A stretch of 64,000 bases of DNA from Vandiemenella viatica (Eukaryota > Arthropoda > Insecta > Orthoptera > Morabidae): NCBI GenBank assembly GCA_031002005.1, contig JARYHS010008074.1:272367930-272431929 (forward strand), in the 5' to 3' direction. Position numbers and translations under genes: made by a program. This document shows positions 34,254-45,344 of the stretch, in pieces. The first letter of the stretch is position 1. Each line of letters starts with the position of its first letter. The notes under the pieces are model-generated. The model saw only the letters and a program-made list of their open reading frames with translations, was not told the origin of the DNA and searched no databases.

Positions 34254-34628
34254 GGGAGCGTGTATAAACCACGTAGCTCCATTTTGGCCTCCTGTGAACC
34301 TCCCCTCCCCTCCACGTAGCCGTACGTGGCTTTTGCCTCTTCCCCCCTCTCCCCCACTTAGCACGTAGCTTTTTTCCCCCTATTGATTCCAGAAGACATT
34401 TGGTACGGTTTTCTCTTGTCAGATTATTGTAAATTACATACGGAGATAATTAACTGAGGGAAATAAATATCCACATGCTGTTGTGAGTTCTGTTCCTTAT
34501 TTTAACTGTGAAAAATGTTATGAAAGGAAAGCTACGTGGCCTGTCTCCGAACCCCCCTTCCCCCAGCGTAGCCTTCCAGCCAATCCCTCCCACACCTGGA
34601 CCGAGTCACGTAGCTTGTGCACGCTCCC
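34254..34628 (-). mobile_element. MITE family A, copy
   Basis: Terminal inverted repeats GGGAGCGTGTATAAACCACG and GTGCACGCTCCC, with an interior identical in order to the other family A copies. The flanking triplets TGA and TAA differ by one base. Confidence 0.8.
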
Positions 34629-35199
34629 TAACCGCCAAATAGTGCATTGTTATTAAGTTGTTCACAAAGAAATGGCTTAGCAAACTGTTTGATGGGCATG
34701 TCATGCGGGTCGTAAGCTTATATAAAGGTAGCAAACCTTTCAAAGATAACTGAGAATATATGAAGAAAGTACTGTCGACGTCCAAAAACATCCACATAAA
34801 GGTTTCATTTCTTTTATTCTCAGAGAATAACCTAGGGGAAAGAGGAAGCTGTGAGGGACTGTTCTAAAAATAAGATTGTAAATTACTTTGATAATAAACT
34901 TTAAATTAAGGACACACCCTTCGTTATATTGGCTATTTTATTTGAATTGAGCTATGACAACGACCTAATACATGATTGTCACGAACAGTAACTACTAAAA
35001 CATACTCAATGAGTGGAAGTACGCTTTTAAAAGCAAAATTAAGCGTTCTGGTTATCCGAGAAACAAGGAAGTACATGTTACAAACAGTTCTGTCTCGTAC
35101 ATTATACGTGAATATGAACTTCGATAAAAACATTTTCAGAGCTAGACCAGAATCACTGCGCAAATGGAGTGCAAGCAAGATGCGTCCGTAAATCACAAA
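34629..35199. other. Sequence without supported features
   Basis: The 106-codon minus frame at 34933-35253 runs into the SINE that follows and shows no motif. Confidence 0.45.
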
Positions 35200-35405
35200 T
35201 CCTAGTGGGTGAGCGGTATTCGGGTTAACGCGTTCGATCCTCGCTCCAGACACCCAGATATCCGTTTTCTATAAATGGCCAACCGAATGCAGGAAAGGTC
35301 TTCAAAGGCCGTGAGGAAATTCCTATCTGCCCATTCCTCCAATTGTCTCTCGATGCTAATGACGTCGACGTCGAAGAGCGCAAAATCCTAATAAAATTTT
35401 TGCAA
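35200..35405 (+). mobile_element. tRNA-headed SINE, family 2, old copy
   Basis: Head CCTAGTGGGTGAGCGGTATT with B box GTTCGATCC, then CACCCAGATATCCG, AACCGAATGCAGGAAAGG and AATGACGTCGACGTCGAAG in the older family 2 order. Confidence 0.6.
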
Positions 35406-36461
35406 TAAAGTGATTGGTGTGCTAAACTATGCCTGCTTCACATTTCATGCTATTATCACTACTGTTCAAATACATTCCCAGCAATCCAATGGTAGATATG
35501 AATCGTATGCAGCTTTTTCAAATTAAGACTCGGCTATGAGCGGTTAGGGTTGTTTCGGTTCTGACCAGTTCCTTGGCTTGTGTTACTCTAATCCAGTAGA
35601 TTCGAACTGTATAAAGTGGTATCCGAGCATTACCGAAAAATTACTAAATTACTATAACGTTTAAATGTGATCTAAGAAAATGGCTACAGCTATCAGCGTA
35701 ACAAATATGTCGACATGTTATTCAATCATAACTGCCGGTCCTCGGCTGATACTTTGACATTTTCCCATTATGTTAGGAAATATTTCGTCTCCTGTAGCAA
35801 GCTGCAGTAGCCTGTCTACATTGTTCGAAAACCCAAAAATTGTGTAATGCGTGATTACTTCACAAACGATAGGCCCTATTTACTTTTTAAAATACTCGCG
35901 GCAAATCTTTGAAAGTTACACTTTTTTAAATCATCATTATTATGGTCTCTCTTCAAATTAACAGTTTTATTTGTATTTTTATAGAATATCGTGAATATTT
36001 GTCATAGCAGTGATAGTTGTCACGATAATTCAAACTACTTCTTGCACACCACATTGTTAGGTATGGAAGAAAGCAACAACTTCCGTCCATTCCACCTCAT
36101 AAACTTGCATAAAATTTTTGCATATCTGCATTTTCTACGCACTGGTGTTGTTCTACACTGAAAATTTTGTCGATAAAAACGCGCTATTATCAACTGAGAA
36201 TTTCCGTTGCTCATTCACTGGTTTATATTGTAAGATAACGCTCATGATTCCTTCAAGGGAATTATCCACCTGTTGATTCTGCAAGCACTGAAAATACGCG
36301 CGGGAACGCTTACAAAAATACTTGGGTCAGCGACTGAAGAAAAGAGTTGATGCAACAAAACAATATGCGAACATAAATATGATGGCTGTCAAAAGCATAC
36401 AATTTTACGCTGCTTAAATTTGTTATAAACCAACTTTACAAAATGTATTCGTGTTTTTCAG
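35406..36461. other. Putative intronic sequence
   Basis: AT-rich, no repeats recognised; ends with the tract CGTGTTTTTCAG before the next exon. Confidence 0.4.
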
Positions 36462-36549
36462 ACGACAGACTTTCTGCTATCAGTACAATCAATAAGCACT
36501 ATGAGGGTTGCGCACCGATGTCATTTTCTCTTCACGCGTGCCGTGAATG
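36462..36549 (+). CDS. Putative 88-nt internal exon, same plus-strand gene
   Basis: The acceptor TATTCGTGTTTTTCAG and the consensus donor GTAAGT bound 88 bases. Following the one-base overhang of 28534-28779, it reads D, then DRLSAISTINKHYEGCAPMS and FSLHACRE, leaving TG for the next exon (W or C). A second frame is also open, the third is closed. Excellent splice sites and phase agreement support the call. The next exon is not identified. An acceptor at 36631-36633 would give an 84-nt intron and a short AT-rich tail of 11-12 residues ending in TAA, which I consider less likely than a distant exon. Confidence 0.52.
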
Positions 36550-37273
36550 GTAAGTATCTGAGAATCAGATTTCGAGGCGTTTTGTGCAACATCACCATTG
36601 TTAACATAGGGAGTGTTGCGTTACTCTTTGCAGTTTAACACATTTTAAACATTTTGTATTTGTACATTAAATATGACTTGTATGAGGTAACTGGTCGTAA
36701 CTAGTGAAATGGAAAGATCTGTAGTGATACCGATGTATAAGTGAACTCCGGAGTGACGACTGCCTCTCAGAGTTGCCTCTTTACCCTTATTCCAGCTATT
36801 TACTTAGACGCTGTGTCATTGGTGTAGAGCAGAGTTTTTTGTAACACCAAAGGACCGAACAACACGGTGAAAAAATGTTTCGTTTCAGTTGTGTTCTCGA
36901 AAGATATTGTATATTTGCTTTGATTTTTTTATTTTGTTTTGTAATAACAGACTTTTTTTCTAAACCAAGCTATGGTTTGCAGTTTGCAGGTTCCAACATA
37001 ACTGCGAAATAGATTACGGGGGATAAAAATCGCTTAAAACGGTTAACTAGAGTGGTCGCTACGTCGTTGGTCATATCTGACCTACCTATTTCTACTATGT
37101 ATGTGTTACAACGCTGACAACCAAACGATTTAATCATTGTCTAAATGAAAAATAAATTAATCATTCCAACGAAAATAAAATTAACAGTAGGTAACTATAT
37201 CTGTAACCAGTAAGTAAAACTGTGAAATTTTGCCAGTAGAAAGTGAGATACAGTTGCGCCAATATATATAGCA
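36550..37273. other. Putative intronic sequence
   Basis: No feature beyond the weak alternative acceptor near 36633. Confidence 0.4.
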
Positions 37274-38123
37274 TGCGAGGTGTGGCTATAAAATAAAGAG
37301 ACTGATGCTTTTACAGAAGTATTAAGCATGCGCCAAAGACTAACGTCAGTGAGGATGCAGCACCTCCCACGTCTGTAAACAAATCATTCTGCCGTGGCTT
37401 TTGAATAAGTGCTGTTGTTTTGTTTTGACGGAAAAAATTATAATAGGGCAACGAATTGTCGTGAAAGTGCACATGAAACTTGTGGGAAAACGCTACTGAA
37501 AATTGTCTTTTATTACAAGAAGTGTTTGGCAGTGAATGTTTATCACTGTAGAAGTTGTTGAGTGGTTTAAGCATTTACAAAATGGCCGAGAAGCTGAAGA
37601 TGATTCACGTCCCGGTTATCCTTCCACGTCAGAAACGGAAAAAAATATTGAAAAAGTCGGCCCTCTGATTCCATCTGACCGTCAGTTAACTAACCTTGAG
37701 GTTCTTGCTCAACTACGTGGGGGAAAAAAATAAATTAAAGAGCGACCCAAATTGTAAAAGAATAAACCATGGGTTCTCCATCAAGACTACATTCTGTGTC
37801 TGTCAAGACGGTCTAGTGAAGTACAACATCCCAGTTTTAGACTGTCCGCCTTATTCATCTGTCCTTGCACCACCTGACTTTTATCTGTTTCCCGAGGTCG
37901 AATCTGCAATAAAAGGAAGCTGTGACGGTAAAAGCGACACGCATAATGAAGGAGCTCACAGAAGACGACTTCCAGCACTGTTTCAAACAATGGAAAATTC
38001 GTATGGAATTTTGTAGGGATAGAGGAGGGTTGTATGGTTAAGGTGATAATAACTAGGTGTATGTATAAATTCAAAACACTTTTTTACAGCGATAGTCTCG
38101 TTATTTTATAGCCACACCTCGTA
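37274..38123 (+). mobile_element. mariner-like element, internal-deletion derivative
   Basis: The terminal inverted repeats of about 30 bp (37274-37303 and 38094-38123, core CGAGGTGTGGCTATAAAATA) match at about 28 positions. TA follows the right end; the left flank is CA, probably a mutated TA. The element is 850 bp, while an intact mariner is usually about 1.3 kb. Confidence 0.85.
37417..38016 (+). pseudogene. mariner transposase pseudogene with the catalytic core deleted
   Basis: The N-terminal part shows VVEWFKHLQNGREAEDDSRP and GYPSTSETEKNIEKV in one frame, typical of the mariner helix-turn-helix domain and linker. After about 37735 the sequence jumps to the C-terminal part: NIPVLDCPPYSSVLAPPDFY, LFPEVESAIKGS and, after a frame change, the usual end. 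The catalytic aspartates between these parts are missing. Frames also shift before 37536. Non-functional. Confidence 0.8.
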
Positions 38124-38237
38124 TACCAGCACAAGGAAGGATTATAACTAATCTGAGGTATGAGGTGACGCTCTCACAAATTGGAGAGCCCTCAAAACAA
38201 TTTAAAACTCAGTATTCAGGTAAAATTAGTGATCAGA

Positions 38238-38444
38238 AATTTTTTTTCCTTATGGGCCTTTTTCAGCTCTCTCTATTTCTCCGCACTGCCGATTGACCTT
38301 TGGCACTAGAGACGGAGGTGACGTGGTCGGCGCCACGATCCGGCCAATCTCACGTGACAGTAGGCCTAGGCCTCCCCGGGGATTGAACCTCGTTCTTCCG
38401 GGCCGCAGTCAGGCGCTCTAGTGCCAAAGATGCGCGGCCACCCA
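38238..38444 (-). mobile_element. tRNA-headed SINE, family 4
   Basis: On the minus strand the head is GGTGGCCGCGCATCTTTGGC and the B box GAGGTTCAATCCCC; the 3' end runs through GCTGAAAAAGGCCCATAAGG into an A run. Inside it, CTTTGGCACTAGAG (38298-38311) and its exact complement (38416-38429) form a 14-bp inverted repeat spanning the head and body. Confidence 0.6.
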
Positions 38445-40729
38445 GTTTTTTTTATTGTGTAGAAAAATATACGGTCTAATCCACTCCTTACTGTCTATAA
38501 GTATATGCACCTTCTTGTTTATATCAATAAAATACGGTAGTATCGTGTTGTTGCCCTGTAGATATGAAAGAGTCGTCATTCATTTGTTACTTTAGTTTCC
38601 ATAAACTTCTTTAATCTGTCACACTTTTTTCCCGAGTTTTAGAAAAATAATTACCATCGCAATTGCACTTATTTTTGGACCTGTTTTCGTGTATCGTTCA
38701 ATCTTGAAAGAAGACAGAAAAAAATGTCCTGGATTTTGTTGATCATTCTACGTCCATTGAGAAGAAAATTATATTTCAATGTAATAGCTCACGTTCTATT
38801 AACTCTATATGCCTACAGGATAATCATTCATGAAAGTATGACTTATATTTTTCTTATTTGGCATTTGTTATCGTCATTAGTGACTCTGTGTTAAGTTTTA
38901 CAACTTTTTTTTAATAATGAATTTCATTTTTGTCAGTTGTTACTGCAGCTACGTTGTCATAGTTCTTTGTTTGAAGTTCACAAAATATCACAGTATTGGG
39001 AACAAGCTATTTCAATACCGGGTATCCCAAATGCCTGACTTCTGTCTGATCAGATGAATTTTTATTTCTGAACATTTAATTTATTGCCCGCGTACCATAT
39101 TCGCCATCCATTGTGTGCGCACATTCTATTTGTGAGGGTAAGGGATGCATCACTTGTTTGCTAAGCTGGTGGTCGGTAATTAGTACATTTGACGCGTTAA
39201 TGTTGGGGCTCTGTCTCCAGGGAAGCGACTCGTTGCCTGGAGTGTCGTAACGGGTTATGTAAGCGAAATGCGTGCGCGAATCAGTTGGACCTTCAGCGGC
39301 TCGCGCGCCGTGTTGTAACGCTACCTGCCTCAACTGTTGGCAGTGACCGGCATTCACTTTCTATCGCACCACGCACCTCTCACAGTCGTGCAAGTGATAG
39401 AACAGTTTCCAGTAATTGCAATCAAGACGTATTTCAAAAAGGTGTTTTCCTTCATAGCCAAACACCAAGTTTTTATCACGTCAAGAAAAACAACACGGTG
39501 TTTCTTCAGTATTAAAATAAAAGACTATTGATGATCGTGATTTTTGTTTGATGCTGAATTTCGGATACTTTTCTCCCTCTCTCTCTCTCTCTCTCTATCT
39601 ATCTAACTTTTGCCTGAAGCTTTGCTTGGGTGCTCCTACGTGTGAGAACGACTTTAAAATATGAACAGAGGAGTAATCCGAATTTAGATATGTAAATAAA
39701 GTATGTTTAATTAAATGTTACTGGTGTGGAGGCTATTTGTCATCCTAAAAAATGTGAATAATTGGAAGAACAATGTATTTTAGGCGGATTTTTGTAAAAA
39801 AAAAAAAAAAATCTAAAGTTACAAACGGCGAATAGCAGCAGGAAAGAACGCATGCAAGAAAAAAATTGTTATGTGTGGGTATTGAAACCGCGACCGTTAT
39901 TACTGAAACATTGTGTCTCAATCCGCTCTATTCAGCCCCTGTACACAAGCTGATTTTCTTTACCTATAATTTGGCATAAATTGAAAACCACTGAAGATTT
40001 TGACGGGGTTTTGACAATTTGAAACACGAATCTTCAGCCTAAGCTTTAAGACACATTTCATCACTTTACCTTCACTAGGGACGTATAAGAAAATCAATAT
40101 CTGATGATAATAGTGTCCAAGAAATATTACGCTATTCTAACGTCATTTCTTGCTTTTTCGCTAAATTTTGGTTACTCGGCTTCTAAAATCGATAGATAGC
40201 TATACTGTACGAAAGCTGAGTAGTTAGACTGATAACGAATTTATCGATTCACAGAGAAGAATTAGCGTGATTCGAATTTTTAAGAACACATTCGCTGTTT
40301 TACCTTTTTGATAAGGACGCTAGCGGATGTCGTAAATCGGAGACTTCGTATTTAAAAAAGAAACTACCGTGTTGATTCATGACAAAGTGTTTCTTTGTTA
40401 GATGCGGTGAGGTCATTAGCAAAAGCTAGTGTCTGTGTCGGCAGAACAGATGAAGTGTAGGCTGTCCTTGCCACCCCGAGAGTAATGAAGGAGGCTTGGA
40501 CGAGACGGATGGAGCACAAGCGATGTGGTACAGGGACGAAGTAATTTCCATAAAAGTTGCAGATATAGATTATCGTTTCTTGCACCTATGCCGCGGGTTT
40601 CGGTTTTAATGCAATATCCGCGATTCATTTTTCCTTGTAACAGACATTACCTACCACATTTAGTTCATACTGCGTTTCTTAAAGATCAGCTTCGTATGCA
40701 TTTCACAGAACAGCAGCTCTCATTACTTT
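38445..40729. other. Mostly featureless sequence
   Basis: A (CT)n/(TCTA)n run at 39573-39605 and an A run near 39797. At about 39880-39950 the minus strand has a B-box-like CGGTTTCAATACCC with weak upstream A-box similarity, possibly a decayed SINE head. Frames at 39076-39531 and 40364-40857 lack motifs; the latter overlaps the 3' UTR of the I-like element. Confidence 0.4.
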
Positions 40730-40831
40730 TAATTTTTTTATTATTTTATTTGGACTTTGGTCTGAAACCATTTAACCAGCATTCTACATTAACTTATGTT
40801 TGTTGTTGTCTTCTTGCAGTGTGTTGGGGGC

Positions 40832-42143
40832 TTCAAATCTTCATTTTGGTGTCTTGAAGGAAGCGTATGATTGCTTTGTGGACCTGTACGTTTTTAGATT
40901 GTAGAATAGTGGTAACGTTCGCTGAAAATAATTTGACGGAAAACTGTTCTAGGTGTCTGTAGAAACGCTTGCGTTGTGACTGAAACCGCGAGCAGGAGAG
41001 CATGATGTAATTGAGGTCGAAGATCTCTTGGTAGAAAGTGCATATAGTTGTTTCTATTATATGGAGGCGGCATAAGTTGTGTGGGTAGCAACGGTGTCCT
41101 AGTCTCTTCCTAATAATGGTTGTTATGTGTCTTCTTGCTATATGGTGCTCTACAAACCAATGTGTCTTTGGTATTGTAAGCAGTATGGTGTTGCTGCATA
41201 GTGTTTTCCTCTTAGTAGCTGCATCCGGGACCAGTCTTCATTCCAATTGAGGTGTGCCTTCCTAGAGACTAGTGGGATAAAATCCCTCCAAGGTTGCTGG
41301 ATCCCTGCAAAGTGCCCTTTGTGATACTCTTCCGCTAGCTGGTCGACGATTTCATTGTGCAGTATTCTTATATGACCTTTGATCCAGAGAAAGTGTACTT
41401 GTATGCCAGCTGAAGAAGCTTCTGAAACTAGTCTGATTATTTCACAAAGGTACTGGTGCGTATGTTACTCCACACTGGGTTCTGTAATTCTGGAGAGCGC
41501 TCTTAGCGTCAGTAAGTATTAAGATTCTTGAGAAGTACTTGTCTAGCCTGTACTTGATGGCTGCGCACATGGCTATAGTTTCCGCTGTGTAAATGGACGT
41601 CTCTGCAGGTAGTAATGTTTGTCCAAACTTGTTAGTAGGTCTGTGTGGACAAAAATAAGCGTATCCTATTCTTTCCGTAGTTTTAGAGCCGTCGCTGTAA
41701 ATATGAACGTAGTGGGTCCAAGTTTTGTTCAGAAATTGTGAAATTGCTGTATTGATATTGTTATTCCGGATAATATGTTCGGATAGATAATATATTTGAA
41801 GTTTCAAAAATTGAAGCTCATATGGATCCAGGAAGCTTAGAATAGTGCGGCTTTTTAATACGAGTGGTTTAATCTTTTCGTATTCCTTGTATCCTTTTAA
41901 TAGTAGGGGCACTCTTCTCACTGGCGGTGATCCGTTCCTTGTGAGTCTTCTGTTCTCTACTGACAGCTTCTTTAGTAAAGGATGGTCCTTTATAACAAAG
42001 ATGCGGATAAGGTATTTGTTTGTAAGAAGTTCCCGGCGTATAAAAAGGGGCATTTCTGTTGCTTCTATCAGAAGAGTATTGGCAGGACTAGACCTCATTG
42101 CTCCTAGCCATAATCTTATGGCCCTATGTTGAGCCCTGTCCAT
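40832..42143 (-). pseudogene. ORF2 RNase H and C-terminal region of the I-like element
   Basis: The frame 42143-41442 has the connection region (AQHRAIRLWLGAMRSSPAN) and RNase H motifs: HIYSDGSKT (Asp), AETSIYTAETIAM (Glu), RILILTDAKSAL (Asp). After a frameshift near 41450 the last motif follows: WIKGHIRILHNEIVDQLAEE (His and Asp). All four metal-binding positions D-E-D-D can therefore be seen. Downstream, decayed C-terminal sequence continues to a TGA at about 40834-40832. RNase H on ORF2 is a known feature of the I group. Confidence 0.82.
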
Positions 42144-42732
42144 TTTTTTCCAGAACGTATTTTGGCGCTTTTTCGGAGGAGGGTGCTTCCATAATCTATT
42201 ACTGGACGGATTAAGGATTGGTACAGACTCAGTATAGTAGAAGGGTCAGCTACCCACCATGTTCCTGTGATGGATCGGAGTATGTTTAGCAATTTTCCAA
42301 CCTTCTTTAGTATGTAGTTTATATGACGGCTCCATGTTAGTTTGCTATCCAGATGTAGGCCCAGTAGTTTAGCCGACGCTTCTATTTTGAAGTAATAAGG
42401 TCCCAGCCGTACGGTGCGTTCTCTGAATGTGCAGCGCTTCCTTGAGAACACCACGACAGTTGATTTAGATACTGACAGTATAAGTCCGTACTCAGATGTC
42501 CATACAGATAAAGTTATTGCCGCATCTGATAGCCATTGATAGGTTAGATGCAAAGAGGGAGACATGGTATATATACAGATGTCATCAGCGTACTGTAATA
42601 CTTTAATATACATGATAAAGATTTATTCAAGATTGGCGGTATATGTGGCATATAATAGCGGACTGAGGATTGATCCTTGGGGTAGGCCCTTCGATAGCCT
42701 TCTTGGTCCGAAAGTAGTATTATCTTGCTTTC

Positions 42733-42752
42733 GTATATATATATATATATAT
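42733..42752. repeat. (TA)n tract inside the reverse transcriptase
   Basis: TATATATATATATATATATA at the point where the RT reading frame changes. Confidence 0.8.
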
Positions 42753-43399
42753 GGTACTTTGACGAAACAGATTGTAGATATTTTGACAGTACTGCGTTGG
42801 GATGCCTATTTCTTGTAACTTTTTGAGCAGTACTGTTAGCACCACATTATCATAGGCTCCGGAAATATCTAGGAATATGGCTGTTAAGTATCCTTTTTCA
42901 GTGAATGCCTTCTCTATATCTGTAGTTAGAAGACTAAGGTTATCTATCCTACTATATGCCTTCCTGAATCCAAACTGAGTCCTGGATAATAGATTATTGT
43001 GTTCCAGCCACCACTCTAAACGTTGTTTCTCCAGTCGTTCAAGTGTTTTGGCGACGCAAGATGACAAAGTTATCGGTCGGTAGTACTTGGTATCGTTAGG
43101 GTTTTTCCCCGGCTTTGGGATGGGCACGATGATGTGTGTAGTCCAATCTTCAGGAAAATTTCCTGTAATCCAGATTACGTTGAAAGGTTGAAGGAGGAGT
43201 TGTTTTGCGTTACTTGGCAGATTGGTGAGCATGCTGTAGTGAATTCCGTCGATCCTTTGAGGGCACTTTCTAGCTTATTTCGGCTGAAGGGTCGCATGAG
43301 ACACGTCTGATGCTCGCTCACCTGTAGAAGTCGGTTGTAACGGCTCAGGTGGAGAAGCCACCGAAGGCGGGGCCACAATGTCGGCGAATTCTTCGGTCC

Positions 43400-43402
<3 letters not shown>

Positions 43403-43443
<41 letters not shown>
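43403..43443. repeat. (GA)n microsatellite inside ORF2
   Basis: About 20 GA units between the RT linker parts; expansion after insertion of the element. Confidence 0.9.
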
Positions 43444-43448
<5 letters not shown>

Positions 43449-43714
43449 ACACACTACTTTTTGAATTTATTTATGGCTGACCATACCTGAGAATGGCGTG
43501 CCCTTCGAAAGTTTCCCGCAAAAGGATTTCCAGTTTTCCTTCTTCTGGTATTTCAGCGTCCTCTTCGTTTCTGCATCTGCTCTTTTGTAGCCGAGAAAAT
43601 TTTCCCAGGTTGGAAACTGCTTATAGTATTTCAGAACTAGTTTCATTTTTGCGATGATCCTTCCACATTCGGGGCTCCACCATGGTATTTATTGTTTGTG
43701 GGATAGACTGGTTA

Positions 43715-44106
43715 GGGAGCATGCATAAACCACGTAGCTCCATTTCGGCCTCCTGTGAACCCCCCTCCTCCCCACTTAGCCCTACGTGGCTTTTGCCTCT
43801 ACCTTCCCCCCCCCCCCCCCCCCCCCCCCACGCACGTAGCTTTTTTCGCTTTTGATTCCAAAAGACATTTTGTACCGTTTTCTCTTGTCAACGATTGTAA
43901 ATTACATATGGAGATAATTAACTAAGAGAAATAAATATTCACATGCTGTTGTGAGTTCTGTTCTACATTTAAACTGTGAAAAATGTTATGAAAGACAAGC
44001 TACGTGGCCTGGCTAGGAACCCCCCCCCCCCCTCACGTAGCCCAGCGTAGCCTTCCAGCCAACCCCTCTCCCCCTGGACCGAGCCAGGTAGTTTGTGCAC
44101 GCTCCC
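43715..44106 (-). mobile_element. MITE family A inserted in ORF2 of the I-like element
   Basis: Termini GGGAGCATGCATAAACCACG and GTGCACGCTCCC, flanked on both sides by TTA (43712-43714 and 44107-44109). It splits the linker between endonuclease and reverse transcriptase; coding similarity of the host element resumes on either side. Contains a C run of about 22 at 43808-43829. Confidence 0.85.
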
Positions 44107-44239
44107 TTAGCTGCGTAGTTGATGCTATTTGTGAAAGCGTTATACTTTTATAATTATAGGAAGCGTATTTGGAATATCATCGATAGTTCTTTGAATAACT
44201 CGTCTATAGTTGTTCCAATTCGCTTGATTTAATTTCCAT

Positions 44240-44908
44240 TTAGAATAAGGTTTGTGTGGAAGGAGATTGGTTGGATTTATGGTCGTGATTTCTATTGGAA
44301 AATGGTTGGATCCCATTGTGGAAGAGAGGACCCGCCAATGGAACTCCGAAGAAATCGATGCAGATGGTGGATTTCCATTGTTCCGGCAAGGGAAGTATTG
44401 TTGCAGATCCGTCGTGTAAGATTAATATATCATGTTCTTCTATTAATTCCAAGAGAGTCCTTACGTAAACGTCTGTTATTTCACACCCCCATGTCGTATT
44501 GTGTGCTTTAAAGTCGCCACAGATTAGTAGCGGTTGCTCCAACTGTTGCATGAAATAGCGCCATTCCTGCTCTGTGATGACGTTCCTGTGTTGGCAGTAC
44601 AGGGAAACTATGGTGACTTCCTGTCGGCTAATCATAGCTCTTTTCAAACAATCGCTGTCAGATTTTATATGGGCGTGATCTATAGTGATCGATGTATGTG
44701 GTATTAGGGTTTTTATCAAAGTTGCGACTCCTTCCCAGCCATCTTCGTGATCATTACGATAGACAGTGTATGTTGGGAAGGAAATGTTCCTTCCTGTCTT
44801 CAGCCAGGTTTCTGATAGGGTAGCAATGGATATGTTCATTGTCTTAATGGCCTCTGAAGTGACTCTCGATTGGCAGCGAGAGTTCCATTGCAAAATTGTA
44901 TGCGCCAT
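44240..44908 (-). pseudogene. ORF2 endonuclease domain of the I-like element
   Basis: Starts MAHTILQWNSRCQSR with the N-terminal Asn of the exonuclease-endonuclease-phosphatase fold, then LSETWLKTGRNISF with the metal-binding Glu, VSLYCQHR, and ICGDFKAHNTTWG, the GDFNAHN-type motif with K in place of the usual N. The expected C-terminal SDH-type motif is scrambled by a frameshift after about residue 185, although HFPIEI-like residues can be read in another frame. This enzyme nicks target DNA to prime reverse transcription. Confidence 0.85.
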
Positions 44909-45117
44909 AGCACTAGGTAAAGGCGGGTGGTTGTTGTGGGTTCTTTACTTGTTCCCTATTAAGCTGGTAAGAAGACGGCGGAACGGAGATGGTGAGTATC
45001 AGATGGAGATGCTTGAAATTCATGTATCACATGCAAAATCATTTGCAATATTTGCTCGATAAGCACTTTTCTGCTGAAGGAGCCTTATCATTAAACTGCG
45101 GAGGATAAGGGTTCTGT

Positions 45118-45344
45118 AGAGCGGTCTGGTAGCTCAGTGGTTGAGGCGCTTGCTTTTAAAGAGTTCGTTGCTCCGGCGCGGGTTCGAGTCCCGGTAGGCG
45201 CAGGAATTTTTAAGAATTGTTTTTGATCATATGAGCTATGTCAGGTCGCTGCGTGGTTCGGATTCCACGTCAAACTGTAGGTCCCAGAGGAAAGGAACTG
45301 GCCATCCTACCTCTGGCACAATGGCTTAGTATGCCTCCCTTTCT
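45118..45344 (+). mobile_element. tRNA-headed SINE, family 5, inserted at the 3' end of ORF1
   Basis: Flanked by a perfect 12-bp duplication TAAGGGTTCTGT (45106-45117 and 45345-45356). The head is GGTCTGGTAGCTCAGTGGTT with the B box GGGTTCGAGTCCCGG, and the body continues through GGTTCGGATTCCACGTCAAA and CTGTAGGTCCCAGAGG. No long A tail; it ends CCCTTTCT. On the opposite strand it supplies the present stop codon of ORF1. Confidence 0.88.

Larger units (their letters stand above)
42116..43715 (-). pseudogene. ORF2 reverse transcriptase domain of the I-like element
   Basis: Upstream linker around 43470-43700 (WWSPECGRIIAKMKLVLKYY), then ARKCPQRIDGIHYSMLTNLP, IVPIPKPGKNPNDTKYYRPI, QFGFRKAYSRIDNL and motif A FLDISGAYDNV in the frame 43232-42720. 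Across a (TA)n tract the frame changes and gives motif B EGLPQGSILSPLLY, a stop codon, then motif C YADDICIY in the frame 42613-42116, followed by KLLGLHLDSKLTWSRHINYI and SLIRPVIDYGS. The YADD box itself is intact; at least three frame breaks and a stop are not. Confidence 0.85.

Noticed and set aside
38945..39030. Possible exon after TTTCATTTTTGTCAG with a 30-codon open frame in the phase needed after 36549
   Set aside because: No credible donor, hydrophobic and AT-rich composition; kept only as a note for RNA-seq checking.
40801..40915. Plus-strand acceptor-like TTGTCTTCTTGCAG followed by a 30-codon open stretch
   Set aside because: It is antisense to the 3' end of the I-like ORF2 and its UTR, which explains the open frame; no donor follows.
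45121..45205. Apparent tRNA gene (A box and B box present)
   Set aside because: It is the head of a 227-bp SINE with a 12-bp target duplication; the cloverleaf is not canonical.
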